Shown piece after piece: positions 17,150 through 26,049 of a stretch of DNA of 64,000 nucleotides (its first letter is position 1; each line of letters begins with the position of its first letter). A program made the translations under genes and the position numbers. Source of the stretch: Hyphomonas jannaschiana VP2 (GTDB taxonomy: Bacteria > Pseudomonadota > Alphaproteobacteria > Caulobacterales > Hyphomonadaceae); NCBI RefSeq assembly GCF_000685215.1, contig NZ_ARYJ01000002.1:186001-250000 (forward strand), in the 5' to 3' direction. Under the pieces are notes generated by a model that was given only the letters and a program-made list of their open reading frames with translations, did not search any database and was not told where the DNA came from.

Positions 17150-18260
17150 GCCAGGTAAATGTCAGAAAGAAGGTTCCGACAGCCAACATTCTGGTTATCG
17201 CGGGCAAGAGCACGGACCAGACATCGCCCGCCAGAAAGAGTGTTTGCAAACTCGTTACGAAATAGCGTGCCGGGATCACCGTGGTGACGGTGCGGATCGG
17301 CAAAGGCATGGCGCTGATTTCGAAGATAAACCCAGACAGCAGCGTTGCGGGAAGGAAGCCAGTGAAGAGCGCAAGCTGGGCTGCCACAAACTGGTTTTTT
17401 GTCACGGCAGAAATCAGCAAACCCTGACCGAGGGCGGGCACCAGGAAAGCAGCTGCGACCGCAACGAGGGCAAATACGGATCCCCGGAATGGAACATCAA
17501 ATACAAAGACCGCTGCAATGGCGCACAGCACAAGCGAACTCATGCCGAGAAGAAAATAGGGCAGGATCTTCGATAACAACAATTCTATGCGGCTGACCGG
17601 TGTGGCCAACACAGCCTCCATCGTGCCGCGTTCCCATTCGCGCGCTATCACCAGTGCGGTCAGCAACGTCCCGATGATCGTCATCACGACGGCCGTCGAG
17701 CCTGGTACAAGATTGTAGCGACTGGTCAGTTCGGCGTTGAACCAGAATCGCGGTTGCGGCGTGATTGCCGCGGATGGTTTAGCAGCAGCGTCGCCGAACA
17801 GCCTTGCCTGCCATACGCCGAAGACTCCCTGTGCATAGTTTGTGACAAACTGCGCTGTATTCGGTTGAGACCCATCCGTCAGGATTTCAATCGGGGTCGG
17901 ATCGCGCGCACGCAGGCGCTCGGAGAAGTCGGATGGAATGATGACAAGGCCGCGCAATTTTCCGGACACCAAAACCGGCTCCAGCTCGGCCTGGTCAAAT
18001 GCCGTGACGACGTCAAAATAGCTGGAGGCCTCGAATGCCTGTATGAGACTGCGTGCATCCGCGCGTCCGTCCTGGACCACAATACCAATGCGGATAGAGT
18101 TGGCATCGAGCGAGATACCGAACCCGAACAAGAAGAGCAGGATCAAAGGCAGAATGAACGCGATCAGGATGGATGACGGATCGCGGATGATCTGAAAGGT
18201 TTCCTTGCGCGCAAGCGAAAGGGTCCGCCGGACGGGCGCGGGAAGAATCGGCCCGGTCAT
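17124..18260 (-). CDS. ybhS: ABC-2 type exporter permease, YbhS-like
   Basis: A 378-residue ABC-2 permease paralogous to its downstream neighbour. Features are an N-terminal helix (about 30-50), a soluble loop with NSIRIGIVVQDGRADARSLI, and C-terminal helices with TAVVMTIIGTLLTALVIARE and WERGTMEAVLATPVSRIELL. The start overlaps the ATPase stop by four bases. It is part of the YbhGFSR-type efflux pump. Confidence 0.88.
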   Translation of the reverse strand: MTGPILPAPVRRTLSLARKETFQIIRDPSSILIAFILPLILLFLFGFGISLDANSIRIGIVVQDGRADARSLIQAFEASSYFDVVTAFDQAELEPVLVSGKLRGLVIIPSDFSERLRARDPTPIEILTDGSQPNTAQFVTNYAQGVFGVWQARLFGDAAAKPSAAITPQPRFWFNAELTSRYNLVPGSTAVVMTIIGTLLTALVIAREWERGTMEAVLATPVSRIELLLSKILPYFLLGMSSLVLCAIAAVFVFDVPFRGSVFALVAVAAAFLVPALGQGLLISAVTKNQFVAAQLALFTGFLPATLLSGFIFEISAMPLPIRTVTTVIPARYFVTSLQTLFLAGDVWSVLLPAITRMLAVGTFFLTFTWLATPKRIA

Positions 18261-20026
18261 GCGGCGGTCTCCTTCTCCGCCTGTTCAGATCGTGCCACGA
18301 GCGCAATAAACGCGTCTTCCATGGTGACGGCGGATTTGTCAGCCCCTGCACAACTTGCCTTGAGTGCGTCCGGGGTTCCTTCGGCAATCGTCTTGCCGCG
18401 ATAGATCAGATTGATCCGATCACAATACTCGGCTTCCTCCATGAAATGGGTAGTAACCAGGACGGCAACATTTTTCGCGGTGAGGGCATTGATGTGCGAC
18501 CAGAACTCTCGCCGGGTAATGGGATCGACCCCGGACGTTGGTTCGTCGAGAAACAGGACTTCAGGCTCATGCAGGAGCGCGGCAGCGAGCGCAAGGCGCT
18601 GCTTGAAGCCAAGCGGCAATTGCCCGGCAGTCGTGCCTCGATAAGCCGTCAGATCAAAGGCTTCGAGCATGGCGTCGATTCGCTCTTTCGCGCGGCGGTG
18701 ACCAAGACCATACACGCCTGCAAAGAAGGAAAGATTTTGTGCAACAGAAATGTCCCCATACAGGGAAAATTTCTGCGCCATATAGCCGAGTCGCCCGCGC
18801 GCATCGGCTGCTGCGGTCCGCAAATCATACCCGGCAACCCGTCCTTCGCCTTCGCTTGGCGCAGTCAGACCACAAAGCATTTTGAACGTCGTCGATTTGC
18901 CCGCGCCATTGGGACCAAGCAGCCCAAGGATTTCCCCGCGCTTCTGGCTGAAGGTGATGTTCGAGGCTGCAGCAAAGCTGCCGTAGCGTTTTGTGAGACC
19001 GCGCGCTTCGACGACGGCCTCACCTGTATCGGTATGGGTCTTCATCGCATCAACCAGGGGCGAACGCCCGTCGGGTCCGCCGCCTAACCGGTCGACAAAG
19101 GCATCCTCGAAGCGCGGCGCGGCAGGAACCAGCTCTCCGTCGACGAGACCCTGTATATGCGCAAGATCTGCACTCTTCTGTGTCAGCAGACGTATAGCAT
19201 CTCCATGCAGGATCGCGTCGGCGACCGACGCGTCTGCCAGTAGCGGTGCGATTGTCTCACGCCGCTTTGCCTGCGGCAAACGGGCCAGGTAGACACGGCC
19301 TGTCATGGTGTCCGTCAAGTTGGCGGGCGAGCCGGAGTACAACAGCTTCCCATCACTGAGTAGCAGGACTTTGTCGCATTTTTCAGCCTCGTCGAGGTAG
19401 GCTGTCGCCCAAACGACTGCCATGCTTTTATCAACAAGCTTGCTTACCATGGACCACAGCTCCCGGCGTGATATCGGATCGACGCCCACGGAAGGCTCAT
19501 CAAGCAAAAGCAGTCGCGGACGTGTGAGCAGGGCGCAGGCGAGGCCAAGTTTCTGCTTCATCCCTCCGGATAAGGCTCCGGCCAGACGTTCGGTAAAACG
19601 GGCCAGATCGGTAAACTTCAGAAGGTGAGAGAACGTTTCGTCTCGCTGGGGCCCTGACAGGCCTTTGAGGTCTGCAAATAAAACCAGGTTTTCCATAACG
19701 CTGAGGTCCTCATACAGGCCAAAACGTTGCGGCATATAGCCAAGCATCTGGTGTAGATAATGCTGGGATGCGTATGCGTCCTCACCTTCAATGAGCACGG
19801 CTCCCTTGCTTGGGCGGCTCAGGCCCGTCAGCAAACGGATCAATGTTGTCTTGCCCGCTCCATCGGGTCCGACCAGGCCTGTGATTTTTCCGGTTTCTAT
19901 CGTGCCTGAAACGGTCTCCAGCGCTGGTGGGCCTTTCGCGCTGAAGTGTTTGGTGACCTCCCTTATCTGAACGAACAGCTGCCCCCCGGACTGATGGATC
20001 GGCTTGTCAAGCATCACCTGTCTCAC
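18257..20026 (-). CDS. ybhF: Double ABC ATPase of the exporter, YbhF-like
   Basis: A 589-residue protein with two nucleotide-binding domains in one chain. Domain 1 has Walker A GPDGAGKTT, signature LSGGMKQKL and Walker B LLLLDEPSVGVD. Domain 2 has Walker A GPNGAGKST, the altered signature LPLGFKQRL and Walker B VLFLDEPTSGVD. LPLG in place of LSGG is usual in the second YbhF domain. It overlaps both neighbours by four bases. It powers export through the YbhS/YbhR-like channel. Confidence 0.92.
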   Translation of the reverse strand: MRQVMLDKPIHQSGGQLFVQIREVTKHFSAKGPPALETVSGTIETGKITGLVGPDGAGKTTLIRLLTGLSRPSKGAVLIEGEDAYASQHYLHQMLGYMPQRFGLYEDLSVMENLVLFADLKGLSGPQRDETFSHLLKFTDLARFTERLAGALSGGMKQKLGLACALLTRPRLLLLDEPSVGVDPISRRELWSMVSKLVDKSMAVVWATAYLDEAEKCDKVLLLSDGKLLYSGSPANLTDTMTGRVYLARLPQAKRRETIAPLLADASVADAILHGDAIRLLTQKSADLAHIQGLVDGELVPAAPRFEDAFVDRLGGGPDGRSPLVDAMKTHTDTGEAVVEARGLTKRYGSFAAASNITFSQKRGEILGLLGPNGAGKSTTFKMLCGLTAPSEGEGRVAGYDLRTAAADARGRLGYMAQKFSLYGDISVAQNLSFFAGVYGLGHRRAKERIDAMLEAFDLTAYRGTTAGQLPLGFKQRLALAAALLHEPEVLFLDEPTSGVDPITRREFWSHINALTAKNVAVLVTTHFMEEAEYCDRINLIYRGKTIAEGTPDALKASCAGADKSAVTMEDAFIALVARSEQAEKETAA

Positions 20027-21030
20027 TCTGCTGGAGCTGATCGGCTGAGCTTCACGGTTGCCGGCATACCCTGGCGCAAACCGCTGTCTGGCGTGTCGAC
20101 AATGATACGGACTTGATAAACGAGATCGGTGCGCAAGTCGGGGGTCTGAACAGTCCGGGGAGTGAATTCTGCAACAGGAGAAACAAAACCGACCTGTCCC
20201 GAATAGGCGCGATCCGGCGCGCTGTCGGTAAAAACCTGAGCGAGCTTGCCGGGAGCGACGATCCCGAGGTCGGTCTCATCCACATAGGCGCGCACCCAAA
20301 CCGGCCGGGTCAGAGCCAGCGTTGCCACGGGTGTACCAGCATTGATGATGGAGCCTGGTTCGCGCACGCGTGCCAACAAAACCCCATCTGAAGGCGCACG
20401 CAGGATTGTGTCATCGAGCCTCAATTCAGCTTGTGCAACAGATGCTTCGGCCGCCTCAACCCCGGCCACGCTTGCAGCGATCTCTTCAGCGCGCGGCCCG
20501 ATTTGCACGAGTGCCAGTTCCTTTTGCCCGGCAACAAGTCGCTTTTCCGCAGTGTCGAGCGCGGCGCGTGCTGTATCAACGACTTGCTGGGTCGCAAACC
20601 CTTGTTTGAGCAGGTTTGCCTGCCGGTCAAATACTTGCTGGGCTGCCAAAACCGTCGCCTCAAGTTCTTCGACGCGAGCGCGGGCCCTGTCGATCTCCTG
20701 AGACCGGCTTCCCGCCTTCAATCGTGCCAGTTCGGCCTGACGCACAGACGCTTCGGCCCTGGCTTGTGTGACGGCATCACGCAGCGGAGCTGTGTCCAGA
20801 CTCGCAATTTCATCGCCTGCTGAAATTGCATCACCTTCTTCAAAATTGACTGCTTCGAGACGGCCAGAGACTCGGAAAGCCAGTTCCACCTGACGGATTT
20901 CGACATTGCCATAGAGCGTTAGTGCGCCGTCGGTGTCGCTTCCGGCCGGGTTGACGCGCGGCCATACAACGAAGCGCCCTGCGATGAGGAGGGCAAACAA
21001 AATTGCAGCGAAAATGACGAACCGTTTCAT
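20023..21030 (-). CDS. ybhG: HlyD-family membrane fusion protein, YbhG-like
   Basis: About 335 residues. An N-terminal helix (KRFVIFAAILFALLIAGRFVVW) is followed by a lipoyl-like half (LTLYGNVEIRQVELAFRVSG, EGDAISAGDEIASLD), a long coiled-coil hairpin (about 85-205) and a second beta half with LRAPSDGVLLARVREPGSII. It bridges inner and outer membranes in the efflux pump. The ATG at 21030 is preferred to a TTG at 21066 in the same frame. It is the first gene of the operon. Confidence 0.9.
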   Translation of the reverse strand: MKRFVIFAAILFALLIAGRFVVWPRVNPAGSDTDGALTLYGNVEIRQVELAFRVSGRLEAVNFEEGDAISAGDEIASLDTAPLRDAVTQARAEASVRQAELARLKAGSRSQEIDRARARVEELEATVLAAQQVFDRQANLLKQGFATQQVVDTARAALDTAEKRLVAGQKELALVQIGPRAEEIAASVAGVEAAEASVAQAELRLDDTILRAPSDGVLLARVREPGSIINAGTPVATLALTRPVWVRAYVDETDLGIVAPGKLAQVFTDSAPDRAYSGQVGFVSPVAEFTPRTVQTPDLRTDLVYQVRIIVDTPDSGLRQGMPATVKLSRSAPAE

Positions 21031-21095
21031 GCGGCAACTTTCAAGATGACGTATTGGCGTTCCCAAGCGGGAGTGGTGTTGATCACATAAAAATA

Positions 21096-21107
21096 ATACA
21101 AGTGTAC
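21096..21107. promoter_or_regulatory. Candidate operator, copy 1 (ATACAAGTGTAC)
   Basis: The 12-mer ATACAAGTGTAC contains the inverted repeat TACA-AG-TGTA. It lies 66 bases upstream of ybhG and differs at two of 12 positions from a second copy at 21227. Placement near a CecR-autoregulated promoter suggests a CecR-type operator. Function is inferred. Confidence 0.45.
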
Positions 21108-21128
21108 AAATTATCTTTCAAGGGGTAA

Positions 21129-21144
21129 TTGTACCTATTGTACC
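21129..21144. repeat. Direct repeat TTGTACC in the divergent promoter region
   Basis: TTGTACC occurs at 21129-21135 and again at 21138-21144, nine bases apart (almost one helical turn). It lies between the two candidate operators, where the divergent ybhG and LOG promoters must be. It may be a further half-site array for the same or another regulator. Confidence 0.35.
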
Positions 21145-21226
21145 GACAACATTGAGGGAGTTTTGGGTCTCTATCGGATTATCGGCAAAGGATCCTTATC
21201 AGATGTCATTTGTGTATTGGAAAATG

Positions 21227-21238
21227 ATACGAGTGTAT
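21227..21238. promoter_or_regulatory. Candidate operator, copy 2 (ATACGAGTGTAT)
   Basis: ATACGAGTGTAT is a perfect inverted repeat (ATAC-N4-GTAT) 45 bases upstream of the LOG gene. It matches the copy at 21096 at 10 of 12 positions, with the consensus ATACRAGTGTAY. The pair flanks the divergent promoters, so one repressor could control both directions. Confidence 0.45.
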
Positions 21239-21282
21239 TAGATCTGGTGTGAGTAGCTTTCTCTTAATGGCGAGGACTGTCT

Positions 21283-22140
21283 GTGATAAAAGGTGGCAGA
21301 TTGGACGCGGAATCTCAGTCCGATTCAGAGGGGCGTATCGATCGTCTCGCTAACAGCCCGGCCTATCGGTTGGCATCGAAGGACCCCGATTTGCTTGAGC
21401 GGGACACGCTACGTGCGGTCCGCCTGCAACTGGAATTTCTAAAGCCCGACCTGCTGCAACAGGACGAAGGTATTCAGTCGACGGTTGTCGTTTTTGGCAG
21501 TGCGCGTGTGAGGTCTGCGGCGGAAGTCGAAGCCGAACTTGCATCCGGGAGTGCGGAGGATCGCTCAGCCGCCGCTCAAGAGCATCTGGAAAGCCAGCAA
21601 CGTCAGTCTGCCTACTATGAGGAAGCCCGGCGATTTTCGGGAATCGTATCGCGGAGATTTCAAGCGGAGGGACGGACAGACTTTGTTGTGGTGACGGGCG
21701 GAGGACCTGGCATCATGGAAGCTGCGAATCGCGGTGCAGATGAAGCGGGGGCGCGCTCGATTGGCCTCAATATTCAGCTGCCAATGGAGCAGCTGCCGAA
21801 CCCCTACATCTCTCCCGAACTCTGTTTCCAGTTCCGCTATTTCGGCATTCGAAAGATGCACTTTCTGCTGCGCGCCAAAGCCCTCGTTGCGTTCCCGGGT
21901 GGTTTTGGGACGCTCGACGAAGTGTTCGATGTGTTGACCCTCGTTCAGACTGGCAAGATCAATCCCATTCCGATCATCCTCATTGGCCAATCCTATTGGC
22001 AGCGTGTGGTGGATTTCAGGTTCCTGGTTGACGAAGGATTCGTTGACCCAGGTGATGTCGAGCTGTTCCGGATCGTCGATACCGCAGCCGAAGCCATTCA
22101 TGTCATCTGCGAGTTCTACAATGAGACGCCGCCAGTCTGA
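21283..22140 (+). CDS. LOG-family nucleotide-binding protein (lysine decarboxylase-like)
   Basis: A 285-residue Rossmann-fold protein with the LOG signatures TGGGPGIMEAANRGADEAG (about 146-164) and PGGFGTLDE (about 206-214). The first beta strand is STVVVFGSARV. LOG enzymes are cytokinin riboside phosphohydrolases or related nucleotide hydrolases; the long N-terminal extension here (about 65 residues) belongs to a bacterial subgroup of unknown substrate. It starts with GTG after GAGGA. It is followed after 33 bases by the metallo-hydrolase gene, likely the same operon. Confidence 0.85.
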   Translation: MIKGGRLDAESQSDSEGRIDRLANSPAYRLASKDPDLLERDTLRAVRLQLEFLKPDLLQQDEGIQSTVVVFGSARVRSAAEVEAELASGSAEDRSAAAQEHLESQQRQSAYYEEARRFSGIVSRRFQAEGRTDFVVVTGGGPGIMEAANRGADEAGARSIGLNIQLPMEQLPNPYISPELCFQFRYFGIRKMHFLLRAKALVAFPGGFGTLDEVFDVLTLVQTGKINPIPIILIGQSYWQRVVDFRFLVDEGFVDPGDVELFRIVDTAAEAIHVICEFYNETPPV

Positions 22141-22173
22141 GGAAAGCGCCGGCGATACGAAAGGAAGATTGAC

Positions 22174-23580
22174 GTGAAGCTGACATTCCACGGAGCTGCC
22201 GGTGAAGTGACCGGCTCAGCCTATCTTGTTGAAGCTGATGGCGTTCGTTTTCTCGTTGATTGCGGCATGTTTCAGGGAGGGCGGGAGGCTGACGAGAAGA
22301 ACCGCCGAGCGTTTCCGTTTGATCCGGCGTCGCTGGATTTTGTTGTTCTGACCCATGCGCATATCGACCATAGCGGACTGTTGCCAAAGCTCTGCCGAGA
22401 CGGATTTTCCGGCCCGATACACACCAGCACTGCGACCACCGAACTTCTGGAAATCATGCTCAAGGACAGCGCACATATTCATGAGCGAGACGCTGAGCGT
22501 GCCAACCGTTCCAACGGGAAAGTACGCAGAAAACAAAGGGGGCAAGTGACGCCGCTCTATACAATCGAAGACGCCGACACGGCGATCAGTCAAACTGTCG
22601 GCCATGAATATGATGAGGCATTTTCTCCGGCTGAAAACGTGCGCATCAGGTTGCGTGACGCCGGACATATTCTGGGATCGGCGATACTCGAAATCTGGGT
22701 GATAGAGGCAGGCATCGAACGCAAGCTCGTGTTCTCCGGGGATCTGGGACAACCTGGCCGCCCAATCATTCGCGATCCTCAGAAAGTCGAAACGGCAGAC
22801 TATCTGGTAATTGAATCGACTTATGGAGACAGGGACCATAAAGCGCTTGAGCCTTCTCTGTACGATCTGCTCGAAATTGCACGGCATACGCTGGAGGAGA
22901 AGAGAGGTAATTTGATCATTCCGGCCTTTGCGCTCGGCCGGTCGCAGGAGCTGATCTACTATTTCCAGCATCTGACCTGTCAGGGGCACTTGAAGAATCT
23001 CAACATCTTCCTTGACTCGCCAATGGCCCAGGCTGTCACACGGCTGACCATGCGCCATCTCGATCTCTTTGATGCCGAGGCGAGAAAGCTTGCCAATTGG
23101 CATGCTGCAGGCAAGTCTTCGGTCCTGCTGAAATTCACTGAGTCAGTCGAAGACTCGATGAGTCTCAATCTGATAAGGTCGGGCGCGATCATACTTTCTG
23201 CAAGTGGTATGTGTACTGCAGGCCGTATTCTTCACCATTTGCGGCATGGGTTACCAAAACCACAAAATACGGTGCTGATTGCCGGGTATCAGGCGAGCGG
23301 CACGCTGGGGCGGCGTTTGGTCGAGGGGGCTTCGAATGTGAACATATTTGGGGACAGGGTGCCTGTGAATGCAGATATCCGGAGTATCAGCGGATTTTCG
23401 GCTCATGCGGACAGAACCGCCTTGTTGGGGTGGGCCGATGGATTCAGGGAGTGCCCGAAGCGTACTTTTATAACCCATGGTGAGCCTGCTGCTGCTGAAG
23501 CCATGCGGCGCAGCCTTGGGGGGAAATGGGAATCCGGTGTCTGTGTACCCGATCCTGGTGAAACCTTCGATCTGGTCTGA
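22174..23580 (+). CDS. Beta-CASP metallo-beta-lactamase-fold RNA-processing exonuclease
   Basis: A 468-residue protein. It has the metallo-beta-lactamase motif THAHIDHSG (about 61-69), a second metal-site region AGHILGSAILEIW, and SGDLGQPGRPI. The beta-CASP region follows (ESTYGDRDH, IPAFALGRSQELIYYFQHL), and then a C-terminal RMMBL segment (SGFSAHADRTALLGW, FITHGEP). The set matches the YsgB/CPSF73-like nuclease group that processes RNA in the cytoplasm. A GTG start follows AGGAAG. It probably shares a promoter with the LOG gene. Confidence 0.9.
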   Translation: MKLTFHGAAGEVTGSAYLVEADGVRFLVDCGMFQGGREADEKNRRAFPFDPASLDFVVLTHAHIDHSGLLPKLCRDGFSGPIHTSTATTELLEIMLKDSAHIHERDAERANRSNGKVRRKQRGQVTPLYTIEDADTAISQTVGHEYDEAFSPAENVRIRLRDAGHILGSAILEIWVIEAGIERKLVFSGDLGQPGRPIIRDPQKVETADYLVIESTYGDRDHKALEPSLYDLLEIARHTLEEKRGNLIIPAFALGRSQELIYYFQHLTCQGHLKNLNIFLDSPMAQAVTRLTMRHLDLFDAEARKLANWHAAGKSSVLLKFTESVEDSMSLNLIRSGAIILSASGMCTAGRILHHLRHGLPKPQNTVLIAGYQASGTLGRRLVEGASNVNIFGDRVPVNADIRSISGFSAHADRTALLGWADGFRECPKRTFITHGEPAAAEAMRRSLGGKWESGVCVPDPGETFDLV

Positions 23581-23915
23581 CTGTGAACCCGGGGTGTTCA
23601 ACGACGTGAAGTGCCATGCAGGCACGGTCTCTTGAGGTCGAAGCCGGCTGCATGGCATGTCCATGAGTTTCATCAGGGCTTTTCTGAAATTGGCGACGAA
23701 TGACCATTTCGGAGGTCGTCAGTAGGCGGTTGTCGCAGATAAAGGGACGGTCTTCATATGGGTGCCGGGCGGCCCGGTGTGCGAGCCGGTATCTTGCGAG
23801 TGTCTAAATATATATTTTAAATATTGATTTGGACAGCCGCGCCTAATATAGATCATCTCCTTTAGAAAGCGTGATCTCTCCATGAAGGGCACGTACTGGA
23901 TACCGGGGTGCCTCC
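23581..23915. other. Intergenic stretch with no supported gene
   Basis: About 335 bases after the beta-CASP gene. An A/T-rich patch at about 23808-23850 may hold the promoter of the small membrane gene that follows. No repeats or RNA were recognised. Confidence 0.4.
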
Positions 23916-24098
23916 ATGAAGATTTTGAAGTTTTTACTCTATGTTTTCCTACTACCAGGGGATACCGCCATTCGAATGGTTGGCATTACGCTTGAGGAGG
24001 ATGGGGGTATCTTCCGGTCTTTGATCAACATGTTGTTCTGGGGGACGATCCTGGTACCGTTCACGATTGCCTTTGCGCGGAGAGGCATCGGGCTGTGA
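23916..24098 (+). CDS. Small membrane protein, function unknown
   Basis: A 60-residue protein with an N-terminal hydrophobic segment (ILKFLLYVFLLPGD) and a second helix (SLINMLFWGTILVPFTIAFA), separated by an acidic loop (GITLEEDGGIF). The ribosome-binding site is weak (GGGG about eight bases upstream). The amphipathic, ordered composition looks like a real membrane miniprotein and not a shadow, and no larger gene overlaps it. No family name can be given. Confidence 0.5.
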   Translation: MKILKFLLYVFLLPGDTAIRMVGITLEEDGGIFRSLINMLFWGTILVPFTIAFARRGIGL

Positions 24099-24590
24099 CC
24101 ACGACACGATGATTTCCAACGCTTCGGAACTGTCCTGCGTGAGGGACCAGACTTCTGAAAGTGTGTTGGTTTGAAGTGTGCGGATCCACAGGAATGCGGG
24201 GCATCCGTGCGGTCATTTGCGCTCCGGGGCGGCCACTACTTGTGAGGCATTCGGTACGATTGGTTCTCTCGAACCAGATAGTGACACACGTCTTGTGGCA
24301 ATTCCGTCAATGGGGTGATGGTCTCTTTGCGAAGTGAACAAAAGCGCCTGAATCGCGTAGAAAGAAGTTCGGCTCGGCGGTCAAACCAAGCCATCGACCC
24401 GTATGCGAGGAAAGCAGAATGTGACGGCAACACTGGACGGTGCCAGACTGCCTGAACCGGCCATGCATCCTGTCACGGGAATTCGGAAAGTCCCGTTTCA
24501 AAGCGAGGATTCACCTCCTGGAGGGGCGGTAGGAGCACCGGTCACCTTTTGGGGGAAAAGCGGACCGGCGCTCCTGAAGGACAGACGCGG
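24099..24590. other. Intergenic stretch with no supported gene
   Basis: About 490 bases between the small membrane gene and the 3-prime end of the diiron protein gene. Open frames here have Arg/Ser-rich products without motifs. No repeat, tRNA or terminator was recognised. Confidence 0.4.
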
Positions 24591-25706
24591 TTATTCCGCT
24601 GCAGCAAGATCAATCTGTCCTGTCTCGAGGGGCCGCTCCAGGGCTGCCCAATCTATTTCGGCGTCAGTTGCCGCGTGTTCGTACTGCAGCACGCCCAGCG
24701 CCTCGAATTTCGGCTTCACGCTTTCGGTCAGCAGGCCAGCGCGTTTCAGGTTCGGAATCATCCGTTCAAAGAGGAAGTTTCGGAAAGCCTGTCCGCCACT
24801 TGAGTCGATCGACATGCGGCGGGCTTCCTCGCCGTCGAAGCCGAACTCCTCTTCCACCACGGTTGAGAACAGGCGTTCGCGCATGATGGCGCAGGCCTCA
24901 TAGGCGAACTGGGCGCGTTCCTCGATTTCTTCTTCGCTCAGCGCCTTGATCCAGTCTTCCAGGTAATTGACGCCGAAGGCGACATGCCGGCCCTCGTCGC
25001 GCATGACCAGGTGCAGGATCTGGCGCAGAAGCGGGTCGCGCGTTGTCTGCGACATCGTCTGGAAGGCGGCGAGTGCCAGCCCTTCGATCAAAACCTGCAT
25101 GCCGATGAATTTCAGGTCCCAGCGCGGGTCGGTCAGGATTTTGTCCAGCAACAGTTTGAGGCTGGGATTGACCGGGTATTCGACATTGCAGCGTGTGCGC
25201 AGGTATTTGTTGAACACTTCCACATGGCGCGCCTCATCGAAGGTCTGCGAGGCGGCGTAGAGCTTGGCGTCATAGGTCGGCGCGCAGGAAACGAGTTGCG
25301 AAGCGACCATCATTGCACCTTGTTCGCCATGCAGGAACTGCGACAGCACCTGTGCCAGCGAGCGCCAGGCATACTCGTTGCGCTGTTCCTCGCTCATGGC
25401 GAGATAGATCGGGTGATCGTGGAATGGGTTCAGACCGGCTTGCGAGGGGCCTTCCGACTTGTCGAAATACACGTCCCAGTCGACGTCCAGTTCGGCATTC
25501 CAATTGAACCGCTTTCCGAGTTCATAGAGCCGCCGGATTTTGACGTTCGCGCTTTCATAATCCCAATTGTAGGAGCCGGTCAGTGGTGTGTTGAAGATTT
25601 CCCGGACGATTTCGACGTCTTCGGGCGTCAGCCTGTCGGCCAGTTCACCGGGGTCTTCGAACGTACGGGGCTGTGTTGGCGGACTATCGACGAGACGTAC
25701 TTTCAT
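24591..25706 (-). CDS. Ferritin-like diiron protein (ribonucleotide reductase R2-like fold)
   Basis: A 371-residue protein with a full carboxylate diiron ligand set: E128 (HGEQ), E158-A-R-H161, E208 (LIEGL) and E238-G-R-H241 (DEGRHVAFG). The region 1-110 has no recognised motif. The start at 25706 has GGAGG eight bases upstream and matches the family start better than the open frame reaching 25937. It is probably an oxidase or oxygenase of the ferritin-like superfamily; no partner reductase is near. It is divergent from a TetR regulator, with palindromes between the two genes that suggest repression. Confidence 0.8.
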   Translation of the reverse strand: MKVRLVDSPPTQPRTFEDPGELADRLTPEDVEIVREIFNTPLTGSYNWDYESANVKIRRLYELGKRFNWNAELDVDWDVYFDKSEGPSQAGLNPFHDHPIYLAMSEEQRNEYAWRSLAQVLSQFLHGEQGAMMVASQLVSCAPTYDAKLYAASQTFDEARHVEVFNKYLRTRCNVEYPVNPSLKLLLDKILTDPRWDLKFIGMQVLIEGLALAAFQTMSQTTRDPLLRQILHLVMRDEGRHVAFGVNYLEDWIKALSEEEIEERAQFAYEACAIMRERLFSTVVEEEFGFDGEEARRMSIDSSGGQAFRNFLFERMIPNLKRAGLLTESVKPKFEALGVLQYEHAATDAEIDWAALERPLETGQIDLAAAE

Positions 25707-25803
25707 TTGGTTTTCCTCCCTATGCATCGCCAGCCTGCGAGCCTGTACGCGCAGGTCTTGGTTCATACATGAATAGCATCTGGCGGCAGGGCGATATATA
25801 CGG

Positions 25804-25825
25804 AAAATGACGGATGCGTCATTTT
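25804..25825. promoter_or_regulatory. Perfect inverted repeat, candidate TetR operator 1
   Basis: Arms AAAATGACG and CGTCATTTT (9 bp, perfect) with the spacer GATG. It lies 98 bases upstream of the diiron gene start and 225 bases upstream of the TetR start. Arm length and spacing fit a TetR dimer site. Confidence 0.55.
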
Positions 25826-25838
25826 TGCATAGTGCAAA
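25824..25838. promoter_or_regulatory. Perfect inverted repeat, candidate TetR operator 2
   Basis: TTTGCA-TAG-TGCAAA, 6-bp perfect arms. It overlaps the end of the first palindrome by two bases, so the two dyads sit side by side on one stretch of helix. Confidence 0.5.
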
Positions 25839-26049
25839 TCCGGGGAGATGGAAGTACCGTGAGAATCCGTATAAGGAGCAGCAATGAATTAACGAGCGGA
25901 AAGTGCGCGTTTGCTTAAGGGCATGCATTGCGAACACTTCCTGTTGCAGGAGTGCTTCGCTTTGGCGGCGACTCGTAATGTCAGCCAGCTGTCTTCAGGG
26001 CGGCGGTGCCAGCGGGTACATCCGTAACGGCGTCTCGGAGGGGACCGGT

